The position numbers and the translations under genes are program-made. Of a stretch of DNA of 32,967 nt, positions 17,201-25,000 are shown one piece after another. Positions within the stretch are counted from its first letter, which is position 1, and every line of letters begins with the position of its first letter. The notes beneath the pieces were generated by a model that was not told the DNA's origin, searched no databases, and was given only the letters and a program-made list of their open reading frames with translations. Origin of the DNA: an uncultured Kiritimatiellota bacterium (GTDB taxonomy: Bacteria; Verrucomicrobiota; Kiritimatiellia; RFP12; UBA1067); the NCBI GenBank assembly GCA_934635045.1, contig CAKTZA010000043.1:1-32967 (forward strand). Direction: 5' to 3'.

Positions 17201-18429
17201 TCGTTCACCACAAGCGCCGCCGTGCCCGGCCCGACGACACAGCAGGCGTCCGTCTCACTCGTCCCCGCCACCGGCAGACGAATCTCGCCACCGTTCAGCT
17301 CGACCACGCCCGTCCCGTCGCCCTGCCCGACCACGAGCGTCGTGTGCGCGCCCGCTGCCGAGAGGTCTTCCGGCCCCCAGTATCCGCCGTTGACCGTCAG
17401 CTTCGCGCGGTCATGTCCGGCGTTCCCGGCCACGATGAACCGCCGGGCGGGATGGACGCGCGTACCGAGGCCCGCGACCGTCAGTTCCGACACGAACGCG
17501 CGATCCGCCGCAGAGGCAACCGTTGTGCGCAACCCCCAGTCGCCGCTCGCGACGCCCAGCCGCGCCACGGCGCCGTCCGACACGCGAACCGACGTGTTGC
17601 CGCCGAACGTCAGGCTGGCGAGATTCGTCGCCACAAGCGACGACCCAGCGCCCGTGACCGTCAGCGTCCGATGGGCGGACGCCTCGCCGTCAAGCTTGAG
17701 GTCGCCGAGAAGCGTCAGCTGCGCGCCGTTCGTGACCGTCAGCCGCGATTCCGTCGTCTGCCCAAACCAGCTGACGGACGGGAACCGCGCCGCAACGCCG
17801 TCAAGCCGCAGCTCGAAATCGGACAGGTCGGGATCGGCGCCGAACTCCAGGTTGCAGGCGGTGCGCCCCAACGCCTCCCAGCCCGGCACGAGATCGACAC
17901 GGCCGCCCGTCAGCGTCACGGCCGCCACGCCCGTCTGCGGGCTGTCGAACGTCAGCCCGCCGCCCGCGAACGTCAGCACCGGATCCGTCTTTGCGGCGTC
18001 GGAGTTCGCGGCGTCGGAGAGAAAATTCATCTTCAGTGCGTACGCTGTGCTCGTGCGGTTGACGAGCAGGAAGAACGGATACCAGAGCCCGTCACGGCCT
18101 CGCGCCGTCTCCGTGCCGACGAGCCGATAGGTCGCGTCCGTCAGGTCAAGGACAAACCGCGTCGGCGAATAGAGCTGGAATCCGAGCGCAAGCGACCGTG
18201 AATCAAGGTCGTCGAAGCGGATGCGGCAGTCGGCCCCCGCCGTGCTTCCGTTCGAGACGAACCGCGTCACGTCGTCTTCGCCTGTCGGCACGGCACCGCC
18301 GCTCCAGTTCGCGGCTTCGGCGAATCGACCGTCCGACACGGACGTTTTCCAGTCCTGGTAGACAAGGGCCGACGAGGCGATGCCGGACGCAAGGGCCAGC
18401 GAAGCGCAAAGGGCGAAGCGAATCATCAT
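14224..18429 (-). CDS. Secreted beta-helix 'autotransporter-type repeat' protein
   Basis: The 1401-residue protein has a signal peptide (MMIRFALCAS to about residue 20), then an aromatic-poor, T/V/G/A-rich sequence typical of a right-handed beta-helix. Recurrent segments include LTVNGG, FTLNGGTATVGRVYLG, VVTNGAVVSL and GLAKTGPGSLTLAG, the last being the classic autotransporter-associated beta-strand repeat. Two modules open with a NWSGGAVPT/GWSSGVPT-type segment, near residues 43 and 720. There is no C-terminal autotransporter barrel and no PEP-CTERM or LPXTG sorting signal; the chain ends GAFGFAIIVR. I infer a surface-associated or released binding scaffold for the target glycan. It is the first gene of the locus, directly downstream of the regulated promoter, and the best expression candidate. 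AGGAG at 18437-18441 is 7 bp from ATG 18429 but only 1 bp from ATG 18435, so 18429 is preferred. Confidence 0.85.
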   Translation of the reverse strand: MMIRFALCASLALASGIASSALVYQDWKTSVSDGRFAEAANWSGGAVPTGEDDVTRFVSNGSTAGADCRIRFDDLDSRSLALGFQLYSPTRFVLDLTDATYRLVGTETARGRDGLWYPFFLLVNRTSTAYALKMNFLSDAANSDAAKTDPVLTFAGGGLTFDSPQTGVAAVTLTGGRVDLVPGWEALGRTACNLEFGADPDLSDFELRLDGVAARFPSVSWFGQTTESRLTVTNGAQLTLLGDLKLDGEASAHRTLTVTGAGSSLVATNLASLTFGGNTSVRVSDGAVARLGVASGDWGLRTTVASAADRAFVSELTVAGLGTRVHPARRFIVAGNAGHDRAKLTVNGGYWGPEDLSAAGAHTTLVVGQGDGTGVVELNGGEIRLPVAGTSETDACCVVGPGTAALVVNDGLFVCGDLYLGFSGGAADAVQTFTLNGGTATVGRVYLGVSRTDTLSYQHPSVSLNGGVLATKQIFVHADCVEAFKENARFSADGGTLQAVANQADWFYGFRGAELGAKGLTVDTLTWHPAIAQSFANKAGERGLFVKRGKGVLTLKSAAFDVARTVVEQGTLAFDADKTLATELVVTNGAVVSLVGAAVTRLTVDALTVTDGTLKLDPGDSVHVRSDRVDVTGLKVEFSSAAAEGDTCRVLTFDGDVTTNANVRTAMRRLALKQTVADGSHAAFEMAYDAASDQTTLVVSIRPDAAALADRTVWKGPSWNADGWSSGVPTAATVAVFDGTGAASVVVPETAEAGALAFSADSPVVFTGAGDLFLSGDAGAVRIDVTAGHPRFELPLASAAVVPTVLASGTSLELAAGFRDGGLAKTGPGSLTLAGASTFTRDVLLGGGLNVVRSARALGLPVGQTVRLTSDTLAFDEPGGEPMEIPAKIRLAATLSPSNALVVKTETDVTFRDFGQTSGALIKRGVGKMTVVAGEDAPTILAQGHGTAKAPNGTLATATQTVFADDGTAPDLTTEYGGLNVAEGELAIVGTAAAQTVRANGSLLVGMNVAGMSTEAAQPRLTVDGVALSSAASGGHALLGFRAGSDGALATRPELKIVNGGTLSVPTLRVGTDSGFAGAFPTVTVTNGSLLCVNALQVSLVPRADPSACAAVWRAKDATVATTSTTAQWGHQLYGAVDLDFENVYWGGLNVPAPFTWNAATCGSVALRGGTFAMSSVGRAGSGNRLPSDFTLAFDGTVWTWGDGDLTLPADAFLPTTHGHFEMRGTGLRVAPKAGQTFTTLYPFTGDGGFVNEGDGTAVFGAEGTCAFTGLLEIRAGVVDLTAAGRLASLAARGPGTLRGANVVSLTLRETLAGESLSGVPTLDGVTASRVIVDLGHDETDPLDPAALANLTVARLAGGASVRRWKLSGTGVPRVSGRFAVEGDRVVLKEVGAFGFAIIVR

Positions 18430-18436
18430 GGGCATT

Positions 18437-18441
18437 CTCCT
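18437..18441 (-). promoter_or_regulatory. Ribosome binding site that fixes the start at 18429
   Basis: AGGAG on the minus strand is 7 nt before ATG 18429, the ideal spacing, and only 1 nt before the upstream in-frame ATG at 18435. Confidence 0.75.
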
Positions 18442-18458
18442 GTGAGTGGTTGCAGGAT

Positions 18459-18464
18459 ATTATA
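18459..18464 (-). promoter_or_regulatory. -10 box TATAAT of the glycan-degradation operon
   Basis: A perfect TATAAT lies 29 nt before ATG 18429, giving a leader of about 23 nt that contains the ribosome binding site. The -35 position (about 18482-18488, CTGTTT/TCTGTT) is poor, as expected for an activator-dependent promoter. The direct repeats at 18489-18524 abut it. Confidence 0.65.
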
Positions 18465-18488
18465 GCGAATCTCGTTCCCGAAAACAGA

Positions 18489-18524
18489 TCGTTTTGCGTA
18501 CTTTTAACCAGTCGCTTTGCGTAT
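18489..18524. promoter_or_regulatory. Direct-repeat operator for the divergent XylR-type regulator
   Basis: TCGTTTTGCGTAC (18489-18501) and TCGCTTTGCGTAT (18512-18524) match at 11 of 13 positions and are 23 bp apart, about two helical turns. Tandem half-sites on one face of DNA are how XylR/AraC-type dimers bind. The pair sits immediately upstream of the -35 region of the minus-strand operon. Its second copy contains TTGCGT, the -35 candidate of the plus-strand regulator, so activation of the operon and autorepression of the regulator are both plausible. Confidence 0.6.
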
Positions 18525-18545
18525 TCTCCGGCAACATGGTATACT
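18517..18545 (+). promoter_or_regulatory. Promoter of the XylR-type regulator
   Basis: TTGCGT (18517-18522), a 17-bp spacer and TATACT (18540-18545) form a sigma70-like promoter. Only 6 nt separate the -10 box from ATG 18552, so the transcript should begin at or next to the start codon. No Shine-Dalgarno sequence is present. Confidence 0.6.
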
Positions 18546-18551
18546 GTCCGC

Positions 18552-19712
18552 ATGACGATCCTCTACTTTCAGCCGAACGACTGTCCCGCCGGGCGCGCCA
18601 AGCTCGACGGCGCGGCGGCACGGGCCCACGAACGCGGCGCCGTTCTGCAGACGGTCGGCGCGGCGTCGAATGCCGCCCGCGTCCGCGCGCTCCTCGACTT
18701 CTGGCATCCCGACGCCTGCATCGTCGAATCGGGCGACGACACGCACTATCTCAAGCCGACCGTCTTCGGGCGTCTCCCGGTCGCCTTCATCGACCGCGAC
18801 CCCGCCAGTCTGCCGCGTACGGCACGTACCGTCAACATCGACTCGACGGCCCTCGGACAGTCCGCCGCACGCGAACTCCTGCGCCTCGGCTACCTGAGCT
18901 TCGGACTCGTCCCCGTCGCCAAGCAGACGTTCTGGGGCCGCGACCGCACGGCGGCATTCCTGCATGCGATCGAACTCAACGGGCGAACCTGCCGCGTCTG
19001 CGCCCGGCGCGCGCGCGACCTCGACGACACGCGCGCCCTGTCGGACTGGCTGGCGGGTCTGCCGCGCCCCTGCGGCATCTTCGCCGCGACCGACATACTC
19101 GGCGCACGTGTCATCTCCGCCGTCCGCCGACTGGGCGCGCGCATTCCCGAAGACTTCGCCGTCCTCGGCGCGGACAACGACCCGACCATCTGCGAAAACA
19201 CGGCCCCGACGCTCTCGTCCCTGGCGCTGGACTTCGCGTCCGCCGGCCGCCTCGCCGTCGACGCCGTGATCGACCGCGCACCCGGCCCCCGTCTCTTCGG
19301 CATCCGCGAGATCGTCCGCCGCGCCTCGACGTTCCTGCCGAACCGCAACCGCCCCGGCGTCGCGGCCGCGCTGGATCTCATCCGACAGAAGGCCTGCGAC
19401 GGCCTCCGCGCACGCGATGTCGCCGCCGCAATGGGCGTCTCGCGCCGCCTCGCGGAAATCCGCTTCAAGTCCGTGACGGGGCAGACCCTCCTTGACGCGA
19501 TTCGCGCCCGACGGATCGCGCAGGCCAAGGAGCTTGCCGCCGACGGCGAAACTCCGCTTGAGACAATCCCGTTCCTCTGCGGCTGGAACGGCACGGCGAC
19601 CTTTCGCCGCGCGTTCAAGGCGCAGACGGGCCTCACGCCGCGCGCCTACCGGGCCGAGGCGGCCGCCGGTCTCACGCTTCGGGCAGGACGAAGAGCAAGA
19701 CGAGGTTCGTGA
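18552..19712 (+). CDS. XylR-type transcriptional regulator (sugar-sensor plus AraC helix-turn-helix)
   Basis: The 386-residue protein has a periplasmic-binding/LacI-like sensor (about 1-262). It includes HPDACIVES, VAFIDRDP, TVNIDSTALGQSAARELLRLGY, GIFAATDILGARVI and the hallmark VLGADNDPTICE. An AraC-type DNA-binding domain follows (about 268-370) with two helix-turn-helices, one around RDVAAAMGVSRRLAEIRF and one around IPFLCGWNGTATFRRAFKAQTGLTPRAYR. It probably binds a sugar released from the target glycan and controls the divergent operon. ATG 18552 is chosen because the sensor fold begins immediately (MTILYF) and the -10 box is 6 nt upstream; the open frame extends further 5' but carries no homologous sequence. 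The last 41 bp overlap the convergent CPBP gene. It is the only plus-strand gene. Confidence 0.92.
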   Translation: MTILYFQPNDCPAGRAKLDGAAARAHERGAVLQTVGAASNAARVRALLDFWHPDACIVESGDDTHYLKPTVFGRLPVAFIDRDPASLPRTARTVNIDSTALGQSAARELLRLGYLSFGLVPVAKQTFWGRDRTAAFLHAIELNGRTCRVCARRARDLDDTRALSDWLAGLPRPCGIFAATDILGARVISAVRRLGARIPEDFAVLGADNDPTICENTAPTLSSLALDFASAGRLAVDAVIDRAPGPRLFGIREIVRRASTFLPNRNRPGVAAALDLIRQKACDGLRARDVAAAMGVSRRLAEIRFKSVTGQTLLDAIRARRIAQAKELAADGETPLETIPFLCGWNGTATFRRAFKAQTGLTPRAYRAEAAAGLTLRAGRRARRGS

Positions 19713-20244
19713 GGTTGAAGAGCGCGTGGTTCAGCATCGCGCACCAGAGGCGGCCCGTCTTCCGGTAGAGGCCACACTGCGCAAGGCCGAAGAAGAAGAG
19801 CGCCAAAAACGCCGCGTCCGGCCACGGCTGAGCGATGTAGTGCGCGGCGGCGAAGAGCGCCGAGGAGAAGAGAATAATCGAATGATCGAATAATCGAATA
19901 ATCGAATGGGCGTCTCCCGTCTCTCCTGACGCGCCCGTCCCTTCGGTCGGGCCCTTTCGTCTGGCGATCAGTCTCTGCGGCAAGCGGAAAAGGAGATAGC
20001 GGAAGACCACCTCCTCGACCGCCGGCAGCAGCACGACGACCTGCGCGACGAGGAACGCCGCCGTGCCGAAGTGCCGCGCCGAGTCGAACGCATGCGTCAG
20101 GTACTGCCGCACGACGTCGATGTTCTGCTGGTCGGGCAGGTCGATGCCGAGCCACCCCGCGACCGTCTTCGTCAGAAAGCACAGGCCGATGGTCGCAAGC
20201 GCGATCACCGGCCAGGCCTTGAGCGTGAACGTGAGGCGGTTCAC
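19672..20244 (-). CDS. CPBP family intramembrane protease
   Basis: The 190-residue membrane protein has hydrophobic segments near 12-32, 60-90, 122-140, 143-160 and 168-188. It carries the complete CPBP/CAAX-protease active-site motifs: EEVVFR (E77, E78, R82), FAAAH (H135) and NHALFN (H173, N177). The reaction would be intramembrane proteolysis; the substrate is unknown. GTG at 20244 overlaps the aspS stop codon as GTGA, so translation is coupled to aspS. Between the first two motifs is an unusual insert (about 97-124) whose end, HSIIRLFDHSII, is encoded by an AT-rich octanucleotide repeat. The spacing between these motifs is roughly 25 residues longer than I would expect for the family. The 3' end overlaps the convergent regulator. 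Confidence 0.87.
   Translation of the reverse strand: MNRLTFTLKAWPVIALATIGLCFLTKTVAGWLGIDLPDQQNIDVVRQYLTHAFDSARHFGTAAFLVAQVVVLLPAVEEVVFRYLLFRLPQRLIARRKGPTEGTGASGETGDAHSIIRLFDHSIILFSSALFAAAHYIAQPWPDAAFLALFFFGLAQCGLYRKTGRLWCAMLNHALFNLTNLVLLFVLPEA
19872..19908. repeat. Octanucleotide tandem repeat inside the CPBP gene
   Basis: About 4.6 copies of ATCGAATR (four full units at 19877-19908, plus GAATA before them) form an AT-rich island in GC-rich DNA. Eight is not a multiple of three, so gain or loss of one unit would shift the frame and remove the HxxxN motif. On the coding strand the repeat has no stop codon in any frame. Next to it (19928-19947) is a small inverted repeat, GCCCG...CGGGC. Confidence 0.85.
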
Positions 20245-22043
20245 TTCGCCTCGACCTCGCTGCCCGTGCCGCGAATCTTCAGGTGAAGCTCGCGCAGCTG
20301 CTGCTCGGTCACGTAGTTCGGCGCGTTCATCATGAGGTCCTGCGCCTTCTGGTTCATCGGGAACGCGATGACCTCGCGGATGTTCGGCGTGTCGGTGAGC
20401 AGCATGACCATGCGGTCGACGCCCGGCGCGATGCCCCCGTGCGGCGGCGCGCCGAACTGGAAGGCGTTGTAGAGGCAGCCGAACTTCTGCTTGACGACCT
20501 CCTTCGGATAGCCCGCGATCTCGAACGCCTTCTCCATGATGTCGATGCGGTGGTTGCGGATCGCGCCCGACGAGAGCTCGATGCCGTTGCAGACGACGTC
20601 GTACTGGTAGGCCTCGATCGCGAGCGGATCCGGCCCGTTCAGCGCCTCCAGCCCGCCCTGCGGCATCGAGAACGGGTTGTGCGAGAAGATGATCTTGCCC
20701 GTCTCGGGATCCTTCTCGAAGAACGGGAAGTCGACGATCCAGCAGAACCGGTAGCAGTTCGTCTCGCAGATCTTGTTCGTGAGGTGGTTCGCGATGTCGG
20801 TGCGCACAAGCCCCGAAAGGCGGTTGCACTCGTCGACGTCGGCCGCCATGAAGAAGAGCGCGTCGCCCGGCTCCATGCCCGCGAGCGCCTTCATCTCCTC
20901 CAGCTGCTCGGGCGAGAGGAACTTCGCGATCGGCCCCTTCAGCTCGCCGTCCTTCGTCCAGCTGATGTAGCCGAGGCCCTTGCCGCCGTTCTCCTTCACG
21001 AACGCCTCGCGCTTGTCGAACCACGTGCGCGTCTCGACGCCGACGATGCCCTTGACGAGCAGGCCCTTGACGAGGCCGCCCGACGTCGCGACGTTCGCGA
21101 ACGCCTTGAAGTTCGCCCGCGCGAAGAAGTCGTTCATGTTGAACCACTTGAGCGGATTGCGCAGGTCGGGCTTGTCCGACCCGTACGTCATCATCGCGTC
21201 GCGGTACTTGATGCGCGGCCACGGGGCCTCGTTGCAGGCCCACGTCGAGAACTTCCTGAACGTCTTGCCGACGACGTCCTCCACGACGGCGAAGATCTCG
21301 TCCTGCGTGACGTACGACATCTCGATGTCCATCTGGTAGAACTCGCCCGGCGAGCGGTCGGCGCGCGCGGCCTCGTCGCGGAAGCACGGCGCGATCTGGA
21401 AGTAGCGGTCGAAGCCCGAGACCATCAGGAGCTGCTTGAACATCTGCGGCGCCTGCGGCAGCGCGTAGAACATGCCGCGGTGGAGGCGGCTCGGCACGAG
21501 GTAGTCGCGCGCGCCCTCCGGCGAGGAGGCCGTCAGGATCGGCGTCTGGAACTCGTTGAAGCCCTTCTCCCACATCTGCTCGCGCAGGAAGCGGATGACC
21601 TGCGAGCGGAGGATCAGGTTCCTGTGCAGCTTCTCGCGGCGGAGGTCGAGGAAGCGGTACTTGAGGCGCACGTCCTCGCTCTCGTCGGCCTTCTCGTCGG
21701 GGATGTAGATCGGCGTCACCTCGGACGCGCTCTCCATCACGAGCTCGTTCGCCTCGATCTCGATCTCGCCGGTCGGCAGGTCGGGATTGATTGTGTCGGG
21801 CGTGCGGAGCTTCACCGCGCCCGTCACGGTGATGACGGACTCCAGGTGGGCCTTCTCGACGAGGCCGAAGAAGCTGCGGGACGGATGGACGACGACCTGC
21901 GTCAGGCCATAGTGGTCGCGCAGGTCGACGAACAGGATGCCGCCGTGGTCGCGCAGGCGGAACATCCAGCCGGACAGGCGGACGGTCTTGCCCGCGTCAG
22001 CCGCGCGGAGCTCGTTGCAGGTATGGGTACGGTACGGATGCAT
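20241..22043 (-). CDS. aspS: Aspartyl-tRNA synthetase
   Basis: This 600-residue enzyme charges tRNA-Asp (and possibly tRNA-Asn) with aspartate in the cytoplasm. The N-terminal OB-fold anticodon-binding domain (about 1-105) contains VRLSGWMFRLRDHGGILFVDLRD. The class II core follows with YRFLDLRR, motif 2 FRDEAARADRSPGEFYQMD (221-239), a bacterial-type insertion domain, and motif 3 GGIAPGVDRMVML near 540. The length is normal for a bacterial AspRS. The variant RSPGEFYQ in motif 2 is the form I associate with alphaproteobacterial-like sequences. It has its own promoter box and a GAGGAG site 11 nt before ATG 22043. Downstream it overlaps the CPBP gene by 4 bp. Confidence 0.97.
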   Translation of the reverse strand: MHPYRTHTCNELRAADAGKTVRLSGWMFRLRDHGGILFVDLRDHYGLTQVVVHPSRSFFGLVEKAHLESVITVTGAVKLRTPDTINPDLPTGEIEIEANELVMESASEVTPIYIPDEKADESEDVRLKYRFLDLRREKLHRNLILRSQVIRFLREQMWEKGFNEFQTPILTASSPEGARDYLVPSRLHRGMFYALPQAPQMFKQLLMVSGFDRYFQIAPCFRDEAARADRSPGEFYQMDIEMSYVTQDEIFAVVEDVVGKTFRKFSTWACNEAPWPRIKYRDAMMTYGSDKPDLRNPLKWFNMNDFFARANFKAFANVATSGGLVKGLLVKGIVGVETRTWFDKREAFVKENGGKGLGYISWTKDGELKGPIAKFLSPEQLEEMKALAGMEPGDALFFMAADVDECNRLSGLVRTDIANHLTNKICETNCYRFCWIVDFPFFEKDPETGKIIFSHNPFSMPQGGLEALNGPDPLAIEAYQYDVVCNGIELSSGAIRNHRIDIMEKAFEIAGYPKEVVKQKFGCLYNAFQFGAPPHGGIAPGVDRMVMLLTDTPNIREVIAFPMNQKAQDLMMNAPNYVTEQQLRELHLKIRGTGSEVEAK

Positions 22044-22054
22044 GAATCGATTTT

Positions 22055-22081
22055 CTCCTCAAAATTTGGTGGCGTATTATA
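22055..22081 (-). promoter_or_regulatory. Promoter -10 box and ribosome binding site of aspS
   Basis: TATGGTATAAT (-10 hexamer at 22076-22081) gives a leader of about 26 nt containing GAGGAG (22055-22060) before ATG 22043. No clear -35 was seen. Confidence 0.6.
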
Positions 22082-22092
22082 CCATATTTCAT

Positions 22093-25000
22093 TCAGTCCT
22101 TGCGGCCGTCGGCCCAGAGCGCGCAGGTGCGCGGCTCCAGCCCCGGCGCCGTCGCGACCAGGCGGACCGGCCCGTCGCCCGTGCGGCGGACGACCGCCAC
22201 GGCCGTGCCGAAGTAGAGCCGCTTCGACGGCGCCGCGAAGCTGTCGCAGTCCTTGGGGTCGCCGTTCGCCGTCGCGACGAGCGTCCCCGCGCCCTCGACG
22301 CGGAACGTCACGCGATCCGTCGCGCGCGGCAGCCGCACGCCCTGCGCGTCGACGATCTCGCACGAGACGAAGGCGAGCCGCCCGACGGACATCGGATCCG
22401 GCGTGAGCCGCAGGGCCGCCCGTTCGCCCGCCGTGCGCACGACGGCCTCGCCGATCTTCACGCCCTTTCGGTAGCACACGGCCCGCAGCTCGCCCGGCTC
22501 GAACGCGACGTCGTGCCAGCGCAGGCGGTACTTGTCGCAGACCCGGTAATAGGGATTGGCGCGGTAGTCGGGGTACCGCTTCACGTCCATGCCCTCGAAG
22601 TCGAGCGCATAGTCCGCCGGCGGCTCCGCCTTCGCGCGGCGGCCGAGCGAGCGCCCGTTCAGGAACAGCTCGGCCTCGTCGCCGTTCGTGTAGACGTAGA
22701 CGGGCAGCCGCGTGCCGCGCGCCCAGTTCCAGTGCGGCAGGATGTGACAGGTCGTCACCTCGGGCCGCCAGTACGCGCGGTAGAGGTAGTAGCGGTCCTT
22801 CGGCAGGCCGCAGAGGTCGACGATGCCGAAATAGGAGCTGCGCGCCTCCGCGACGTACGGGCACGGCTCGCCGAGGTAGTCGAAGCCCGTCCAGACGAAC
22901 TCGCCGGCGACGTAGCGGTCGGTCTCCATGCGCAGGAACTCGATGTCGGGAATGTCGCTCCACGTCGCGGACGTGTGGTCGTAGGAGTCCGTCGCGAGGC
23001 TGTTGGTCGAGTAGTCGTCGCGGTAGGCCGCCGGCGGCACGGAATAGAAGCCGATGTCCGAGAAGGCGCTCGCCGACTCGGAGTAGACGAGCGGCTTCTC
23101 CGGATGCTTCCCCTTCATCGGCAGGTAGCGCCGCCCGTAGTTCCAGCCGGTGAGGTCAAGCTCGTCCCACAGGCCGGCCTCGGCCATCTTCGGCAGGTCG
23201 CAGCCGGCCGCGACGGGCCGCGTCGCGTCCTCCGCCCGCACGGCGTCCGCGAAAAGCTTCACGCGCGCCTTCGTCACGCCGTCGGCGAACGTCTCGGTCT
23301 GCGGACGCATCTCGTTGCCGATCGACCAGCAGACGACGGACGGGTGGTTGCGGTCGCGCCGCACGAGCGCCACGAGGTTCGTCAGGACGTAGTCGTCGAG
23401 ATTCACGCCCGCCGGACGCCCCGACGTGCCGTCCCACTTGTCGAAGCACTCGTTCCAGACGAGCAGGCCGTAGCGGTCGCAGAGGTCGAGGAACGCCGTC
23501 GCCGGCGGGTTGTGGCTCATGCGGATCGCGTTGACGCCCATCTCCTTCATGATGCGGATCTGACGTTCCGCCGCGTCCGCGTCGAAGGCCATGCCGAGCG
23601 GCCCGAGGTCGGAATGGAGGTTGACGCCCCGGAGCTGCACGCGGCGCCCGTTCAGGTGGAAGCCGTCGTCCGCCGTGAACGCGGCGGTGCGGATGCCGTA
23701 GGCAAAACGCTCGCCGCCGATCTCGATCTCGTGGAGGTACGGGTCGTCCACGTCCCAGAGGCGCGGATTCGCCACCGTCCGCGTGAACGCGCGGCGGCCG
23801 CCTCCGACGACGTCATACGACACGTCGACCCGCGCCTCGGCCTTCGAGACGAGCGTCGGGACGATGCGGACGGAGCCCGGCACGACGCCGCCCTTCGGCA
23901 CGACCTTCAGCTTGACCGAGCGGTAGAGCCCGAAGCCCGGATACCAGCGCGACTTGTGCTCGGTCGTGTCGACCGTGACGCGAACCTCGTTCGTCCCCTT
24001 GCGGAGCGCGTCCGTGGCGTCGACGTCGAACGACAGGTAGCCGTAGTCCCAGCCGCCGAGGGCGGTGCCGTTGACGAAGACGCGCGGCTTCGCCATTGCG
24101 CCGCCGAAGCGCAGGTAGGCGCGGCCGCCGGACGCCAGCGCGTTCGCCGTCGCGAGGTCGATTTCGAGCGTCCGCGCGTATTCGCCCTTCCCGACCCACG
24201 GCAGCTTGCCCGTGCTGCCGGACTCCGCCGCGTTGAACGGGCCCGCGATCGCCGCGTCGTGCGGCACGGTGACGTCCTCCCACGCCCCGCCCGCGCGGCG
24301 GAAGCGCCAGGCGCCGTCCAGCGACTCCGCCCACGAGGCCGCGACGCTCTCCGTCAGGACGGCCTTGCCGTCGACGAGGCTCAGGCGGTATTCGCGCGAC
24401 GTGTCCCGGAGCATCCGCTTCTGCTCCGGCGTGAGGAGGTTGCGGCGACGCGCCGTCTCCCAGAGGCGCATCACCTCGAAGCAGGCCTCGGCGTTCGCCC
24501 GGTCCCGCTCGATCTCGTCGAGGTTCATGAGCACCGTGGCGGGGCAGTCCCACGCGAGGCACTGCGAACACGCGAAGTGCCACTGGTCGGGCGTCGTGCC
24601 GCGCGTCCGCCAGCCGCCGCCGTCCGGCTGCCGCGTCGGCCCGTAGTAGTACCACCAGCCGAAGTTGACGCGCGTCATGTCCTGCCACGAGAGCGGGGCC
24701 TGCGCGACGGGGAACTTGACGAGGTTCGCCTTGAACGTCTCGGGCAGGAAGACGTCAAAGGCGTTCGCGCCCGAGAGGATGTGCCAGCCGAAGTGCGTCT
24801 TCGCCGCGCCCTCCGAGAAGAGCGGCTTCGGCTCGAACAGCTTCCACTGCCGGTACTGCGCGTTCGAGACGTGGAAGTTGAACGGACGGTTCACACCCTC
24901 CGACCCGTCGAAGTAGGCGTACTCGAACCCGCAGTTGTAGAGCGCCGCAATCTTGGCGGACACCTCCTCCTGAAGATCCGTGTCCTGGTCGATGTAGCAG

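Noticed and set aside
18203..18553. A 116-codon minus-strand frame covering the divergent promoter region
   Set aside because: It is out of frame with the beta-helix gene, runs across the promoter boxes and has no recognisable sequence.
19672..21573. An apparent 633-residue fusion of an unknown domain to the CPBP protein
   Set aside because: The upstream part is an out-of-frame translation of aspS. The real start is GTG 20244 overlapping the aspS stop.
20071..22406. Plus-strand frames over aspS that could suggest an overlapping gene
   Set aside because: They consist of leucine/arginine-rich antisense sequence with no start signal, opposite a conserved tRNA synthetase.
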